A stretch of DNA of 64,000 nt from Rhynochetos jubatus (taxonomy: Eukaryota > Chordata > Aves > Eurypygiformes > Rhynochetidae), in the NCBI GenBank assembly GCA_027574665.1, contig CM050659.1, forward strand, positions 18,577,001 to 18,641,000, in the 5' to 3' direction. The position numbers and the translations under genes were made by a program. The notes under the pieces are model-generated. The model saw nothing but the letters and a program-made list of their open reading frames with translations. It was not told the origin of the DNA and made no database searches. Of the stretch, positions 11,701 to 23,382 are shown one piece after another (the stretch's first letter is position 1; each line of letters begins with the position of its first letter).

Positions 11701-14700
11701 TAATTAGTCTTTTGTGTGACTACGAAAGGAAACTGGATAGCAAGGGCAGGAATTTACACCAGAAGCTTGATAATAAGCCAGTGGTCCATTTGCCTTCACA
11801 GGAGTCTCTGGAAAGCCTGTGAGAAGATTCCTCCACACAGAGAAGGGAATAAAAAGTGGAAGTGACCCTGAAGAATAACTCCTGTGTTAAGCCTAGTTGA
11901 AAGCAGGCCAAACTACATGAGTATTTTGGGATGGTGGTAGGCGAACACGCACGAACATATGGGTTAAAGAGATTCAAATGTTATAGTTCATAATTAACTT
12001 CCAAATTCAGAAAGGCAAGTGGAGACGGGCACAAGGGACACCACAGCTGCAGGGCTTGGCCAACCTCTTGCGCTGTGTCACATTCATAAGCAATAACCCT
12101 TTTTCTGCACCAGACCAGCACACAGTACAGCTCATCAACAGGTTCTGCTGGGTGCCGAGCTCGACACTGTCTCCCGCCCCCGACGGGCAAGCTTGCAGTC
12201 AGTCAGCCTGCCAGTCCTTCATTCTGGTCACATCAAATAAAAAAAAAGCAAAAAAGCATACCAACAAGAAAGACCAAGCTATAATTGAAAAACTGACAAC
12301 TTCCCAAATCAGATGTGACTGTGACCCAAATCAGGAGGGGAAGAAACAGTAATTCATCCTGGCACACTAATTAATTATCACACAGATTGCTTATTGATTT
12401 TCTTGCGTTCACTCTTATACCTTATGAAGTACACTCATTTCATGCAAACTTCTCACAGACTGGCAGGCACTGGCGGATCAAAAGCAGACGCAAACGCACA
12501 CGTAGGTCAGGTCCTCAGTTCTGCAGAGGGGCAGGGCCAGGGACAAATCCACCCACCCAGAGCACTGAATCTCAGCATCAAGAGGCTCATATCCAGTCCC
12601 ACTCATAAAAGCTAAATTTTTCAGTAATGATCTCCCAGTGAAGCAAATCAGCCCTCGCTGATAAAAGCAGTCAAATTGCCAAGGTCGTCCCTGAGTCACT
12701 TCAGCTTCTTGAAGGCTTCCTGCATCGGACAACAGGCTGAGTTCCCAGAGAAGTTATCTAACAGAACATTTTCTAATTATAGAATTAATTACTGCCACAG
12801 AATAAACAGCAGAGGCATGTCAGGCTGGAGGTAATGATTTGTACAATTAGCTCTTTCACATCAAATAAACATTTACAGCTGTTCTTGGACTGGAAATTTG
12901 TAACATTATGAGGTTCTACTGTCATCATACCTGGAATATCCTGCCACTACAACAACCAAGTGAAAGTGGTTTATATTTTATCTCTAAAAGAGTACAAACA
13001 CATGCCATTTAAGTTATTTTCTTTGGCATGTTTTGGGTACTAAGGAAGCACCCTCACTGCAAAGGTTCTAGTCTCCTCTGTTGTGTTTTCATTGGGTAAC
13101 AAACTGGTCTCCCGTGCATGATCAGAGAGAAACTGCCTGTTCTTAAGATGTGCCTACGGCAGACGTGTCACAGTGATCAAGGAAAGTTCTTGTGGACAGC
13201 ATCTTGTTTGCTTGTGCTCGGGGAAATAGCTACCATCTCATTTCCAGCTCTTTGCATAGCCAGTACAGTTGTCATCATTACAGTGATAAAAGCAGCCTCT
13301 GAAGATGTTTGTGTCTAGTAAAAGACCTGTCAAAGAAGAAGCACGAACAACCTCAGAAAGGGGCTAGCATACGAAAGGGCCTAATTTTGTGGTCTAAAAA
13401 CAAACACGAATGAGCCAGCAAAAGCACTTAAAGTTGAATAGCTTTGAGCTTTCAATTGTTTGCTGGATTCAGCTACGATTCAACAAAACAACAGAACCTA
13501 AAATCAGGATCAGCCCCTGGTCTGTCCTTATCCCTTCAAAACTGCCAGCTCCTCACGCCACACCATTTCCCTCCAGATGCTCTGGATTCCCCTTACGGAC
13601 AGGAGAGTCAGTGTCTGGCAGAGCCCGCTGGGTCTTTCCAAAGTCACAGTCTGGGGGATCCTGTGATGGGCCATATTCTGCATAGCTCGTAGGAACAGCT
13701 CAAATAGTGTCAAAATAAGACCTTTTCCAGGTTAACAAGAAGAAATTCTGAACATCAGACAAGAGGCAACCAGTTTTCTTAGTAGGTTGGCTGGACTCCA
13801 GCACCACACTGAATTTGCAACCTCCTTTCAGCCAGCTCTGTGCCATCTCAGCTCATATTTCCCCTCCCGGCTGCATGTCACCGTGAAGATCACCCACAGC
13901 CTCTGCACTGAGCATGAACCCCATGCTCAGAGCCAGCGAGACCAGGGAGGTCTAGAGCCGGATAATGGCGAGTGCGTGCGATGCAAGTGCTGCCCTCCAA
14001 TCCTCAGCTAAAGGGGCTTGTTGCCTTGTGAGTATGTCAGACTCCAGTAAAGCATGTCCTTCTTGTCCAGCAGCGGCTCCGCAAACCTTGTCAAACCAGA
14101 TTTGCTTGTAAGATTACTAACAGCTGCTTCGGGGAGCACAGAAACCCGAAGAGCTGCTGCATTTTAGCATCCTGCTGGAAGCAGATGCCCCACAGCCCTA
14201 CGCACCCCAAGCAAGAAGCCAGGGTCAAGACTTCAGTGTCACACACTCCTGAAAGGGACAATGCCAAAAAGGTGCCAAGGTAATCTCTGAAATAAATTAT
14301 GATAATGACCAAAAATGTGGAATACAGTCCAAACCCACTTATTTCTTCTGAGATTTGACCTGCAGATGTTTCTTTCCAGAACGGGTTGTGAAGTCTGGGG
14401 AAAATTGCAGAATTTGACCACTTTACAAACACGTTGAGGCCTTTGACGTACAACAAAACTGTGGATACGTGAGAAAGATAACAGTATCACTCTGTACAAA
14501 TGAATCAGTACAGACATGCAAATTATTCCTGCCATTTTTGTGACAACTTGCCTCAAAAGTTACCTTGACAACCTTATTGTCTGATGTTGCATAGCTGCCT
14601 GCTGTAGGAAGGATGTCTCATCTTTGAATTGCTCACTTCAACAGACTGGCTTGTTGAGGCAACATCACTGTTTAAGGCTGACGGAACGTGAACCACTGTA

Positions 14701-16252
14701 CTGACACTGGCAGCTATTTACACCTCCATCTCTGACACAACGGCGTTTGTAATGAGCACAATTAAAAAATAGGTTTCTTTTGTCAAAAAAAACACATTAG
14801 TCAAAGAAACAAATTGTTCTCGGACCAGCACATCTAGCATTCTGCTTTCTCTGGGTTTAATTCTTGTGGATGGACTCCCTTGTGTTCCAGAAGGAGCGAG
14901 CTTGAATCGCAGCTTTCCATGTGGTTGGTGCATCCATAGCCTCTTTCTCCTTCTGATTTCCAGAAGTGCAATAAACAAGTTTCTTCTTCATTCTCCTCCA
15001 TGCCAGCCATTCATAGTGTACCTGGCACTTATTTTCATAAAATTTTAATTGCTTCTAACACCTCCCTTGTCAAACTGGGGCAATGGTTTGTAAGTTAGTG
15101 GGAACAGGGGAAGACACAGCAGCGAGCACATACACACAAGGTGAGCATGTTATCCTCATTTCCTTAAGCAAGCAGGCTAAAAACGATCAGACAAACCAAA
15201 CAAAATATATGAGCTCATACTTCGTAGCTCTGTCATTCTGCAGAGTGGCAGGGGCAAAAAGCCAAGCCAACCCCCTCCACAGTCAGGATATCTTGCTTGA
15301 CACACCAGTGAAGAGCACAAGTTTTTCAAGACCAAAGCTTTCAGCAAGAACCTCCCACCAAGTGAAAAATACAGACAAGCCCTGCGCTCACACCACTCAG
15401 ACCACAGGGATGTAACATCATCCATGGACTGGACACCACTCGGCACAGCTAATGATGGATACCTGGACCAAACCAGTCTACTTGTGAAAAGTGAGGAAGA
15501 TTAGAGTCTGCTTTCCCTGTTCTAGAGGAAAACATAAGTAATCTACTTAAATGGAAATCAATTTTTGATGTTCCTTTATTACACTCTATGGTCTGTGAAG
15601 TTCTTTTCATGCTGTTACGTGAAGGGTATGTAATTCCTATACTGGTGACAGATTTTCCTTTAGAAAAGTAGTGAAGGTCTTAACTTTTTAATACAAATTA
15701 TTCCTCGGGAATCCTTAGCTGTTATTCAAGCAGTTTAATTCAAAGAGTTCTATCTCTCATTCAGAAAACTTTAACTGACACTAATCAGACCCAGCTATTT
15801 TTATTCTTAATGTACAACAATGCTAATCTGGTGTGACAAGAGTCTTTAGCCAGAGTATTAAGGGCTTCTTCTCCCTAAAGTGGTATTTAATAATAAAAAA
15901 TTCACATTTTTGCATAATCTGCTTACGTGTGCTGCAACTGCTGAAGATTAGCCCCAGCGTTTTATTCTCTTTTCTGATCCTCAGCACAGACATGCACGTC
16001 CTAAAAACGGAAGGATGCATCTTTGTGAGCTGATGGGAATCTGTTTTGGTCGGCTTGTCACAGATGCATCATGCCTTACAGTCCCTGGAATAATCCAGGC
16101 ACAAGCCTCAGCAGTTACACAATCATAGAACAGCCCACAATTGTCTTGCCGCTTCACATTTTGAAAGCTCCAGCAAGGTCTGCACGTGGCAGGTGTGATT
16201 CTTTTAAACCATACTGGATCACCTGACACAGGTAGCGCTGCACAAACCCTGT
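8709..16252. other. Unique non-coding sequence, no gene seen
   Basis: No coding region, RNA gene or interspersed repeat was recognised. The only structured item is the AATAAA plus A-run near 10194-10227. The largest open frames (about 120 codons, for example opposite 14091-14456) show no family resemblance and overlap frames on the other strand, as expected by chance. Confidence 0.5.
10171..10227 (+). repeat. Poly(A) run of 19 preceded by AATAAA and a short direct repeat
   Basis: An uninterrupted run of 19 A lies at 10209-10227. The hexamer AATAAA lies at 10194-10199, nine bases upstream, the spacing expected at the end of a retrotransposed mRNA. However, CTTGTGGCAAAAA at 10171-10183 recurs as CTTGTAGCAAAAA at 10201-10213, so the A run may simply have grown by slippage from a duplicated CAAAAA. 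I recognise no parent gene upstream. Confidence 0.7.
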
Positions 16253-16359
16253 CTAGAGCAACCTAATCTAGTGGAAGGTGTCCCTGCCCATGGTAGGGCG
16301 GTTGGAACTGGATGGTTTTTAAGGTCCCTTCCAACCCAAACCATTCTGTGATTCTGTGA
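16253..16359 (+). mobile_element. CR1 LINE, 3'-terminal fragment
   Basis: Only about 107 bases of a CR1 element remain, in plus orientation. The sequence carries the CR1 phrase for 'acc(t)aatctagtggaaggtgtccctgcccatgg', split over 16260-16292, then AAGGTCCCTTCCAACCCAAA at 16321-16340. It ends in two octamer-like units (ATTCTGTG ATTCTGTG) at 16343-16358. This 3' end differs from that of the copies at 8.3, 22.8, 46.7 and 48.3 kb, so it belongs to another CR1 subfamily. It is an extreme 5' truncation with an intact end. Confidence 0.88.
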
Positions 16360-16740
16360 AACACAGGATCTGGCCTTAGACCACAGTGGTTTAAGCAGAG
16401 GAGGCAGCCAGCACAGTAGGGAGAGGCTTGCACGGAAGGCTGACATACCAGTCCACTGAATTAACCTAGGCACTCATTTTCTCAGTGAGCCAAGTGTTAC
16501 AAGTAGTAAACTTTAATCAGACATTCACTACAAATTGCAGTCCAAGCATATTCAAGAGGCTGCAGAGGCCCAGCCACAAAGAAGCCGAATTAGGTTGCAG
16601 AATACACTTATTCAACTTGATAGGGTGTTGCTGCCGAAGTGTAACCAGGCTCCTACAGTATCACCCACTCCATAGGGCGCAGAAGCTGCTAAAGCTGATG
16701 TGTGCCTCCATGGCCTACTAAATAGGGCACAGCAATGCAA

Positions 16741-16773
16741 CTCCCTTCGCTGCTTTATTTTGACCAGGTAAAG
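16741..16773 (+). other. Possible recursive splice site
   Basis: The pyrimidine-rich CTCCCTTCGCTGCTTTATTT (16741-16760), then TGACCAG, is followed directly by GTAAAG (16768-16773), again fusing an acceptor and a donor motif. A second GTAAGG starts six bases later. The evidence is motif-only, with the same limits as the site near 62121. Confidence 0.15.
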
Positions 16774-17618
16774 GTAAGGAGCAAGCAACGGAGCTCATGA
16801 TGTCTGTGGAATTATGCTCTTGTATGGAAGTTGTTTCTTCCCTCACAAGATGCACTGATGCCTCTGTTTCTGGTCCCTTTTTAGCACAGTTCAGAGATGC
16901 TACTTCCAAGGACAGGGAGTGACACTCGTTCCCCTCCAAGCCACAGAAAGGCATACAGCAAACCCTCTCTGCAGCTCTTGGAAACCGGCTGCATCGAAAG
17001 AGAGACAAACGCATCACAGAGCAGAACTAGATCTTGGTCTCTGACATACGGCCTGACATCAAATAAACTACATCAAGACCTGCATTAAGAATCTATTTAG
17101 AAAGCTCCTGGAAACTATTTTTTCAAGCCTCTTTCCAAACCCTCAATCCAGACAAGTGCATCTCCTCACCACAGTGCTGTCTCCCTCCCATCCTCCTCTC
17201 CACAGGCTCAGTGTGGGTACCACGGCACAGCGCATGTGCGGGATGTAGCGAGAGCTGGTGGGCTGCTTTCCTCACCATGGCTCTCCAACAGGAATCACCA
17301 TTTTGCAAAATCACCACTTCTTCCATAAAAAGAAAAACAAAACAAGAAAAACCCACATATTAAGAGCTTTCCTTTAACACCAGAGGCAGAGCTCGAGCAG
17401 CCAGGGGCTTGGCTCACACAGAGCTGTGCCGGGCAGCTGAAGGAAGGCAGCGAGCTACTGGTTCCCAGTGGGGGCAAACAAAGATCTGGGTCCCCAGTAT
17501 CAGCAATCAGGTCACAGGAGCTTCTACACAGAAGATTAAGCAGCTTACAAATTCTCTTCCACTTTGCCTGAAACCAATTTTTGTCTAGAAATCTTTCTGC
17601 CTTGGGTTTTAAGGGCTT

Positions 17619-17638
17619 CCCCCCCCCCCCCCCCCCCC
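17619..17638. repeat. Homopolymer run of 20 C
   Basis: Twenty consecutive C residues follow AAGGGCTT. Long C/G runs are rarer than A/T runs in vertebrate DNA, mutate quickly and can form a G-quadruplex on the minus strand or an i-motif on the plus strand. The exact length is uncertain because sequencing and assembly often misreport such runs. Confidence 0.9.
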
Positions 17639-17948
17639 AATTAATTCCAAACTTTTCTTTTTAGCTTTTTGTCCAGCTTTGAAATGTGTTTCATTAATGC
17701 AAAGCATCTCAGAGAAAAGAGCTTCTGAGATAAAAATGAACAAGGTTTCAGGTCACTGCATTAACACTGATAGCTTTAAAACAATAACTGTGCATCAGGT
17801 ACAGGACAGGATATTTTGCTATGCAGCTAACACAGCATAATACCATGTCATTACCACAAAAATCTAATTCAAGTTTATAGGAAAAAAATTATTAATTTTA
17901 TCCAAAGAGGCAAGAGATTTCTGTGTCTAAACCACACAGGAACACTGC

Positions 17949-18052
17949 CTGGCAGTGCCAAGTGCCAAGCGCTGGCATCCCCAGCCAGCCAGGTGCTGGC
18001 AACTTCATTTGAGGTTGTGCTTTCCTGGCTACCAGCCGGTCACGCTGGCAAG
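17949..18052. promoter_or_regulatory. Cluster of NFI-like TGGCA/TGCCA half sites
   Basis: Within about 105 bases there are at least six TGGCA or TGCCA pentamers in both orientations (around 17950, 17956, 17963, 17972, 17996 and 18045). The first pair faces inward, though with a spacing shorter than the full NFI palindrome TTGGC(N5)GCCAA. The motif assignment is based on the known NFI half site. Binding is not shown, and a decayed tandem repeat of the pentamer is an alternative. Confidence 0.25.
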
Positions 18053-19209
18053 CCCTGAAAGAAGTGGGGTGAAAGGCCAGGCATGCTATGTAACCGCAAG
18101 CAGTTTTCCGAGTGTAATTCAGCTCTGGCTTATATTACCCCAGGATCGATGAAGGGTTTCGTTATTCCCAACTGTCCCCCCTGCTCTGCCTTAGCCCCCA
18201 TGTGACACTTGTTGAACCTGTGCCCTCTGCAAACTACAGTCTGCAGTCCAAAAGAAAATTGATGCTGCCCTGCGTTAACAAGTCCAGGCTGTGAACTGAC
18301 ATGTCAGGAGCTGTAAATGATAAGTACACTCCTACCTTGCACCTTGTAAAGCGAAGGTGAACAGCGGTGCAAACCCTGACCGCACTCTGAAGCCTACTGT
18401 CACTTGAGCTCCTCCGGTAAAGCCCTTTCTGCAGAGCATTAGCATCAGCATCCCGTGTAAGTGGAGCATGGCATTTCATCTCGCATCAACAAGCAGGACT
18501 GAGGGAGAAAACACCGGCTTTACAAGGAGAAAGCTCCCCGTGCTAATCAGATACAGCATTTGAAACACTGATACATTTTTATCATATTCTTTCAGTATTA
18601 ATTTTGGCTGATAGGGTGTGACAGTCCCTAATATGATCAGTCTTTCATACCCTACTGGTGACAACTAACACTAACGCAATACGATTCTTATGTGATGGGA
18701 CGAGCGGAAAATTGTTGCTGTGGTAAAAGAGCAAAGATAAGTGCCTTCCAGTAGACTTTTCAAGGACCAGATTCAGGTCTACCAGTAATTTTCAAATAAT
18801 CAGATAGTATCTCCTCAAATAAATGAATACATACCCTGATCAATACACCTCTGGTTTTGTTGTTTTGGGGTTGTTGGGTTCTTTTTCTTGATAAATACAT
18901 CAAAACCCTTTAATAACCCTTTATAAGGCAGCTTTATTCATTTGAAATTATTCTCATAACTCTTCCCAGTTCTTTTCAACCACCAGCATGGGACATATTG
19001 CAATAATTGCTAGTACTATATACAGCAAATAAGCTGCCTCTCCCCACTTGGTATTTCAGTGCTTGCATATTCACTGTATGCCTCTTATCCACAGCTCTAC
19101 ATCTTGGGATTACGTTTAATAGGTCCTCCAATGTGAGCTCTACACGCTGTTCAGCGCCGCTGCACTCCAGACAGAGCTCTCCATCCAGTTAAGCTACATT
19201 CTTATTACT

Positions 19210-19560
19210 AGATGCATCGCCTGATCTCCAGACTAGTTTAAAAGAAATGAATCCGGTTTAGCGTGTTGACTGACCTTGCGTCAATCATTATTTATCATGT
19301 TGCCTCCATCTAATCCTTCTACAAACTGAATCAGAAGAATTTTTTATTTTACTTTCACTGAAGACTGGTAGGACAAGCATGGATCCCTGCGGAATATCCC
19401 TGCTGACTGTTACTCCCCATTAACTTCTAGTCTGCTTGCAGAAAAGCAAAGCATCAGTACTTTTTTCATCTCTAAATCATTTCACGTAGCTTGTGATCTG
19501 AAACATAGTCCCCCATTTATCTAAAGAATATAGTTGAAAGAACTCTTCATTTGAACTTTG
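19210..19560 (-). mobile_element. Ancient CR1 LINE fragment, reverse-transcriptase region
   Basis: Read on the minus strand, this region encodes a decayed LINE reverse-transcriptase block. The clearest part is IPQGSML at 19395-19375, preceded by VTVSRD and followed by a hydrophobic stretch. It matches the RT motif of CR1-type elements (SGVPQGS-V/I-LGP). Farther 5' on the minus strand a degraded 'RLEVNG' near 19425-19445 fits the RQRVVVNG region. Several frameshifts and stops are present and no catalytic YADD/FADD could be placed with confidence. Divergence is far higher than in the other CR1 copies, so this is probably an early amniote or archosaur insertion. The outer limits are approximate. 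Confidence 0.65.
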
Positions 19561-20590
19561 CAAATTAACCACAGCAGAGAATCCTTCACGCAGGACATCG
19601 TATCGGCAAAGATGTCACGTTATATTTAATTTAGTGAATACACTGAAGCAAGACTTCAGCATTTCAACCTGGTTTCATCAGAGCATGATCACTTGTGAAG
19701 GTACCGACGTAACATCCAATCCTGGGAGCGTACAGAGCACCAGGTTAATAAGCACAAGTACGCAACGCTTCGTATTTCTAACACTATTAAAACAATTATT
19801 CGGCATTAATATCTCACGTAGATAAAAAGCATCATCATAATAGCAATATCCTTCCTATTCCCTTTTTTTGTTATAAGCCACAGCAAAGAAACAGAAAAAA
19901 CCCTTCACCTATTACTGGTTATTCTCATAACTTGTCTGCAGCCTGGGAAGACAGCAAATACTAATTAGCAACGGGACTGATGTTACTGAAGTAATTCCAC
20001 TTCTGCAGATTACAGAATGCTATTTGATTTTTTTCCCCCTGAATATAGCCATTGCTACATGAACAGAATCACTGTTTAGAAATCAAGGGGACAAAACTTA
20101 GCTTGACCGTAATGAGCTTTGGCTCAAATCCTGCGCTGATCTGCTTCAGCCCACAGTAAAATTAAGAAACACAAAGAACTCCTATATCTGTACATGTAAC
20201 GTTAAGGTCAGATCCAAAGCCTCGAGTTCAAGTGCTAAAGCTGATGTACGGCTCGGTGCTGCGGAGAGGAGATCTACTCATCGACATAAACACTGACAAG
20301 CTCCTTTTGAAAAGATACTGACTTCTGCCATGGATGAAAAGGAATAAAGCCCTGACAATACATTTATGAGGAAAGCTGTGAATCACAGCCTTGTTTGCAT
20401 TGCTCTTCAGGGAACAAAATCATACCTCTATAGCACTTACTTATCAAATATATAAACCTCTGCCTGATAGCAGAGACAGACCTTGCCTCCTGCTGACCAG
20501 ACACCCCAGCGCAGACAGAATAGCTAGGGCTGTATTTTAAAATATTTGCAATAATTAGCCAGATACACTATCCACATGGTCCTCTGCCTT

Positions 20591-20660
20591 TACATATATA
20601 TATATTTATGTATAGATGTGTGTATAAATACGTGATGTGTACATACAGATATATATGTAC
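20591..20660. repeat. TA-rich imperfect microsatellite
   Basis: The tract begins with a run of TA dinucleotides and continues as interrupted TA, TG and ACATA units for about 70 bases. It is a typical decayed dinucleotide repeat. No function is implied. Confidence 0.75.
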
Positions 20661-21732
20661 TTTCAATTCTAAAATGTGACAGGCCATCACACACCACGGT
20701 TGTTCTTATACTGAAACTTACTTTTACACATCAATGCCTTCATCTGAATTGATTAAATTCTACCTTGTACTTTGTCCCCTGATGGACAGAGACTTCATAT
20801 TTGTCTCCACGCCTTGGCCTTGCAGGGCTGTGTATGCCATTTAAAAATTCTTCCATGAATTTAACTGACTGTGAGCCATGGTAGAACAGGAGCTTCAGAT
20901 GACTGATCAGGCAGGGAATGACAGCCACCAAAACTGAACTGCTGGTTTTATTAGGAGAGCACATGAAGTGCCATGCAGGCATAGCCCACCTGGGCTAGGT
21001 GCTACACAGCTGGGAAACTGGATGCATAACCATGCTCCTCTAGCAGGATGAGATTTAAACCCATTGTAGAGACCTTCAGAATAGGCCTGTGTGAGGATGG
21101 GAGAAAGTAAAGGAGGCACAGAGAATGAAATAAGAGCACATACAAGCGATCTCACAACTCTGCAAACCAGACATTGTCTTCAGGTCTCCTGCTACTAGGT
21201 AAGGGAAGTCTCATAGAAAGTTCAGATGCTGAATTTTCCTAAATTAACCACAAAAAGCCAGTTACATAGTCCTTCAGGAGATCCCTTCAGTGACACATCT
21301 GGGAACCAACCAGTCCCGTTGTCTAGTCTTTTGGGCCTTTTTGCTTCCTCCTGCAATTTAATCGCAGCAGTGAATAGGCTTTTGGGGTAAAAAGCCTCTT
21401 GTCCATATGGCTGCTTGCCATATGGAGAAAACTCACCGGCCATGACTACCCCTAATGGTCCAAGGAAGTGAAGAAAATAGTATAACCCAGTAGGGGGAAA
21501 AAAAAGCCTTAGAAACAGGCATTAAACATAAAAGCTTACACAAGAAAAGAACTGAGACTGTCTGGGCATGTTCTTTCACCATAAATTAATGTTAAAATAT
21601 TGAATGTTCTGAAAAGCAACAAGAAGTTTTCACCCTTGAGTTGATTTAACTGAATGTAACAACACATTAGTCACTCGAACTCCCACTCTCAGAAATGCTT
21701 TTTTCACCCTCTGAAAAAAAGGCAATGAAAGA

Positions 21733-21747
21733 TTTTTTTTTTTTTTT
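21733..21747. repeat. Poly(T) run of 15
   Basis: Fifteen T residues follow a GA. No AATAAA complement (TTTATT) with repeat-like sequence was seen immediately after it, although a TTTATT occurs about 30 bases downstream. It may be a slippage tract rather than the tail of a minus-strand retrocopy. Confidence 0.75.
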
Positions 21748-22811
21748 GGACTTGTGCAGTTTCACTTAATGGTAATTTTTATTTGTCAGCTCACCAAGTA
21801 TCTCTCCTGACATTCTCAAACATGTGGTCTCTTCTCAAAGAATGTTCCAGTGGCACTCTGCGATAAAAATGGCCCTTCAATGGGCATCTACAGACAAGCA
21901 CGTCCAGCTTCAGAAGATGTTTTTCCCCACTTCACAATGAACCCTCAGACACAAAAAGGACAGAGCACCACAGTATGCTGGATATGGATTACATCAGGTC
22001 AAGCAGCTCGAAACAGGCACAGGTTGAAATCTGAAGGGTTTGACAACAGAATTTTGCAGCCTTGGAGAAGCACAACGCACCCAAAACCTCTGGATGGTAG
22101 GAAGCTGCTCCTTAGCAAAGCACAAAATAAACCTCCTGGGAATACATACACATGCTGCGACAATAAAGATAAGGGCTCCAAGTCAGATAGACCCAAAAGC
22201 AGGGAGAGCTTTCACATTTTGGGGTAATGTCTTTATGTTGTCTGTTTTAGCAGATGGCTGCATTCCTGCGCCAAGCTGAAGGTATTAAGCAAAGCCCACT
22301 TCTTCAGGTTTACCAAGACTGAAGAATTAAAATCTGGAATTAAGGACATAATTTCCCAAATCTCACGAGTCTGGACAGGAAATCATCCATAGGATTGGGC
22401 AGATTGGCCTTTTGCACCATTTCTAGAAGGCCTATAATTTGCTTGACAAGAAGATCATGTCTTTACTAAAGACTTGTTGAAAGAAGCTGGGAGAGGAGCA
22501 ACTGAAAGCAAGTCATCATGTCAACTACTGACAGCTCAGAAATCATCAGGCAGAGTTCACCCAGCTGTACCCTTCTATACTCCACAGGCAGCAAGGGGCA
22601 AACCACACAGGCCTTGGGCCATCTCTGGCTGGCAACGGCTCCGCCAGAGTAGGTTTTAAGTACTCTGCAGAGGGCTAAGGGAGGGTTCAGCAGCACCTAA
22701 TTCTCACACCTTGAAACTATTTCTATGTGCAAGTGCATGCTCAACTGCGTATTACGGCCATGGTACTCAGCTTCCTCTTACAAAGATGCATTTCAAAGTT
22801 GTCCCAGCAGG

Positions 22812-23382
22812 TAGAATCATAGAATCTTTTGGGTTTGAAAAGACCTTTAAGATCATCAAGTCCAAATCTTAACCTAACACTGCCAAGTCCACCACTAAAC
22901 CGTGTCCCTAAGCATCTCATCCAGAGTTTTCTAAATCCCTCCTGGGATGGTGACTCCCCCACCTCCCGGGTAGCCTGTTCCAATGCCTGACAACCTTTCC
23001 GTGAAGATGTTTTTCTTAATCTCCAATTTAACCTCCCCTGCACAACTTGAGGGCGTTTCCCCTTATCCTACTGCTTGTTGCTTGGGAGAAGAGACCAACC
23101 TCCATCCCTCTGCACCCTCCTTTCAGGGAGCTGTAGAGAACGATCAGGTCTCCCCTGAGCATCCTCCAGGCTGAACACCCCCAGCTCCCTCAGCCGCTCC
23201 TCACAGGAATTGTGCTCCAGACCCTTCCCAGCTCCGTTCCCTTCTCTGGACACGCTCCAGCACCTCAATGTCTTTCTTGCAGTGAGGGTCCCAAAACCGA
23301 ACACAGGATTCGAAGTGCAGCCTCACCAGTGCCCAGCACGGGGGGACAATCCCTGCCCCGGTCCTGCTGGCTCCACGGGAGA
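22812..23382 (-). mobile_element. CR1 LINE, 5'-truncated (end of ORF2 and 3' tail)
   Basis: This is a CR1 retrotransposon fragment in minus orientation, with its 3' end at 22812 (complement of ATTCTATGATTCTA) and its 5' truncation near 23382. The minus strand encodes the C-terminal part of ORF2. DPHCKKDIEVLERVQRR is readable in the 23321-23255 region, followed by a frameshifted [14 protein letters not shown]. It ends in a decayed GLDDLKGLF-type reading of the 3' UTR. No endonuclease or RT catalytic domain is included. It has the same 3' end type as the copies at 8.3, 46.7 and 48.3 kb and begins at nearly the same element position as the 46.7 kb copy. Confidence 0.97.

Larger units (their letters stand above)
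16360..19209. other. Unique non-coding sequence, no gene seen
   Basis: No gene or interspersed repeat was recognised. The stretch contains a possible juxtaposed splice acceptor/donor (16741-16773), a 20-base C run (17619-17638) and a cluster of TGGCA half sites (17949-18052), listed separately. Confidence 0.5.
19561..22811. other. Unique non-coding sequence, no gene seen
   Basis: No gene was recognised. The region includes a TA-rich microsatellite-like tract (20591-20660), a 15-base T run (21733-21747) and a pair of CCATATGG palindromes (21403-21426). The 125-codon open frame at 21850-22227 (+) resembles no family I know. Confidence 0.5.

Noticed and set aside
12515..12545. CTCF-like CTGCAGAGGGGCAGGG
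   Set aside because: It has one extra G relative to the core consensus and only partial agreement elsewhere. Not convincing without a matrix score.
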